In this document: piece after piece, positions 6,735 through 7,288 of the stretch | Position numbering within the stretch: position 1 is the stretch's first letter | How the letters are laid out: each line of letters begins with the position of its first letter | Assembly: GCA_002347485.1 (NCBI GenBank) | Contig: DDXM01000063.1 | Span: 1-7,288, forward strand | Direction of reading: 5' to 3' | DNA: 7,288 bases | From: Anaerolineaceae bacterium UBA2260 | GTDB lineage: Bacteria; Chloroflexota; Anaerolineae; Anaerolineales; Anaerolineaceae | Notes under the pieces: model-generated | Database searches by the model: none | What the model saw: the letters and a program-made list of their open reading frames with translations, nothing else | Told to the model about the DNA's origin: nothing | Translations under genes and position numbers: made by a program

Positions 6735-6759
6735 GAGCAACGGGTTGTGCTTCCCGGTA

Positions 6760-6765
6760 ATTATA
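6760..6765 (-). promoter_or_regulatory. -10 box of the hutU operon
   Basis: On the - strand this is a perfect TATAAT, preceded by GCG and therefore not an extended -10. The position 17 bp upstream reads GCAGGC, a poor -35, so an activator may be needed. Transcription would start near 6753 and give a leader of about 28 nt containing the AGGAGG site. The box lies immediately downstream of the terminator of the preceding gene. Confidence 0.55.
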
Positions 6766-6770
6766 CGCTG

Positions 6771-6806
6771 AAAAAAACAGCGGCCTGCCTGATGAAGCAA
6801 AGCCGC
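6771..6806 (-). terminator. probable intrinsic terminator of the ABC permease gene
   Basis: Read on the - strand, GCGGC (6806-6802) pairs with GCCGC (6784-6780). Inside it TGC and GCA can add three more pairs after a small internal loop. The stem is followed by TG and seven T residues (6777-6771). It lies about 30 nt after the permease stop. The stem is interrupted, so it is less certain than the terminator at 3832. Confidence 0.6.
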
Positions 6807-6838
6807 ATGATCGAATTTGAAACGGAAATCGCGATATT

Positions 6839-7288
6839 TCACTCGTACTTGAGCGCGTTCACCGGCACCAGTGTGGCCGCCCGCAGCGCCGGGTAAAGAC
6901 CCGAAAGCAGACCGACCACAGTGGCGAAAACAAGCGCGAAGAGCGGCAGCCAGGCTGGCGTTACCGCTGCCGCGCTGGGCAAGGGACCCCCGCCCGAAGC
7001 CGCCTGACCCGCGAAGTAGGAGAGCGCGACCACGTTCAGCACCGCGCTGGCTCCCCAACCGAGTAACACCCCACCCAGGCCGCCAATAAAGCCGATCCCC
7101 GCCGCCTCGCCGAGGAAGATGCTCAGCACATCGCGGTTGGTCGCCCCAATCGCTTTCATCAAGCCGATCTCACGCGTTCGCTCGAGGATGGACATGGTCA
7201 TGGTATTGGCAATACCGATGGCAGCCACCAGCAAGGCGATAGCCCCCACGCCGCCAAAGATGATCTGCAGCACCAGGAAGAAGGAGTT
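6839..7288 (-). CDS. MacB/FtsX-type ABC transporter permease, C-terminal part (cut by the window edge)
   Basis: The frame is open to the end of the window, so only the last 149 residues are present and the true start lies outside; the GTG at 7273 is not a start. The visible part is the FtsX-like core. It holds a membrane segment ending in AAIGIANTM, the conserved cytoplasmic motif ILERTREIGLMKAIGAT, a second segment rich in glycine, a short extracytoplasmic loop (GQAASGGGPLPSA), and a third segment leading to LYPALRAATLVPVNALKYE at the C-terminus. This ending is typical of MacB-like permeases, which work with a separate or fused ATPase in mechanotransmission, lipoprotein or drug and peptide export. 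Substrate cannot be told from this fragment. The missing N-terminal part should hold the first membrane segment and the periplasmic-type domain. A probable terminator follows. Confidence 0.93.
   Translation of the reverse strand, partial: NSFFLVLQIIFGGVGAIALLVAAIGIANTMTMSILERTREIGLMKAIGATNRDVLSIFLGEAAGIGFIGGLGGVLLGWGASAVLNVVALSYFAGQAASGGGPLPSAAAVTPAWLPLFALVFATVVGLLSGLYPALRAATLVPVNALKYE

Noticed and set aside
6738..6747. Short dyad CAAC-GG-GTTG in the hutU leader, considered as an operator
   Set aside because: Only four base pairs with a 2-nt centre, not repeated elsewhere in the window. It is too short to support a regulator site.
1..7288. Novel defence, mobile or secondary-metabolite system
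   Set aside because: Every large frame is accounted for by housekeeping or envelope families or by the two small membrane proteins. There are no nucleases, recombinases, repeat arrays, att-like repeats or RNA elements.

Overview
The window reads as an ordinary, gene-dense bacterial chromosome segment. The best guess at its source is a Chloroflexota (Anaerolineae-like) organism. That guess is an inference: it rests on the GC-rich coding style, the large VanW/YoaR-type and LytR-CpsA-Psr (LCP) envelope proteins, and the small membrane-anchored proteins with Pro/Thr-rich linkers. No marker gene here settles the taxonomy. I see no mobile element, CRISPR array, RNA gene or prophage.

Left half, + strand (1-3858): three genes, each preceded by its own promoter-like site. 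They are a membrane-anchored VanW-domain protein with peptidoglycan-binding-like repeats, a 73-residue Trm112/UPF0434 zinc-ribbon protein, and an LCP-family glycopolymer transferase with a LytR_C tail. A strong intrinsic terminator closes the set. The VanW and LCP proteins both belong on the outer face of the membrane and suggest a cell-envelope maintenance neighbourhood. The zinc-ribbon protein is probably a cytoplasmic methyltransferase partner placed between them without an obvious functional link. All three upstream regions carry an extended -10 box (TGnTATAAT or TGgTAAAAT). For the VanW gene this box is so close to the ATG that the mRNA is predicted to be leaderless.

Right half, - strand (6838 down to 3857): a tight three-gene operon made of urocanate hydratase (hutU) and two small single-pass membrane proteins of unknown function. 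The gap between the first two is 4 nt, and the last two share a 4-nt ATGA overlap. The two membrane proteins look like a short and a long version of the same N-terminal design; the longer one adds a Pro/Thr linker and an extracytoplasmic domain. The operon converges on the LCP gene and ends at its terminator.

Right edge: the C-terminal 149 residues of a MacB/FtsX-type ABC transporter permease, also on the - strand and cut by the window end. In the 114 bp between it and hutU lie a probable intrinsic terminator for the permease and, immediately beyond it, a TATAAT box for the hut operon.

No convincing previously undescribed system is present. The observations most worth checking are the leaderless VanW transcript with the recurrent extended -10 motif, and the coupling of hutU to two uncharacterised membrane proteins.
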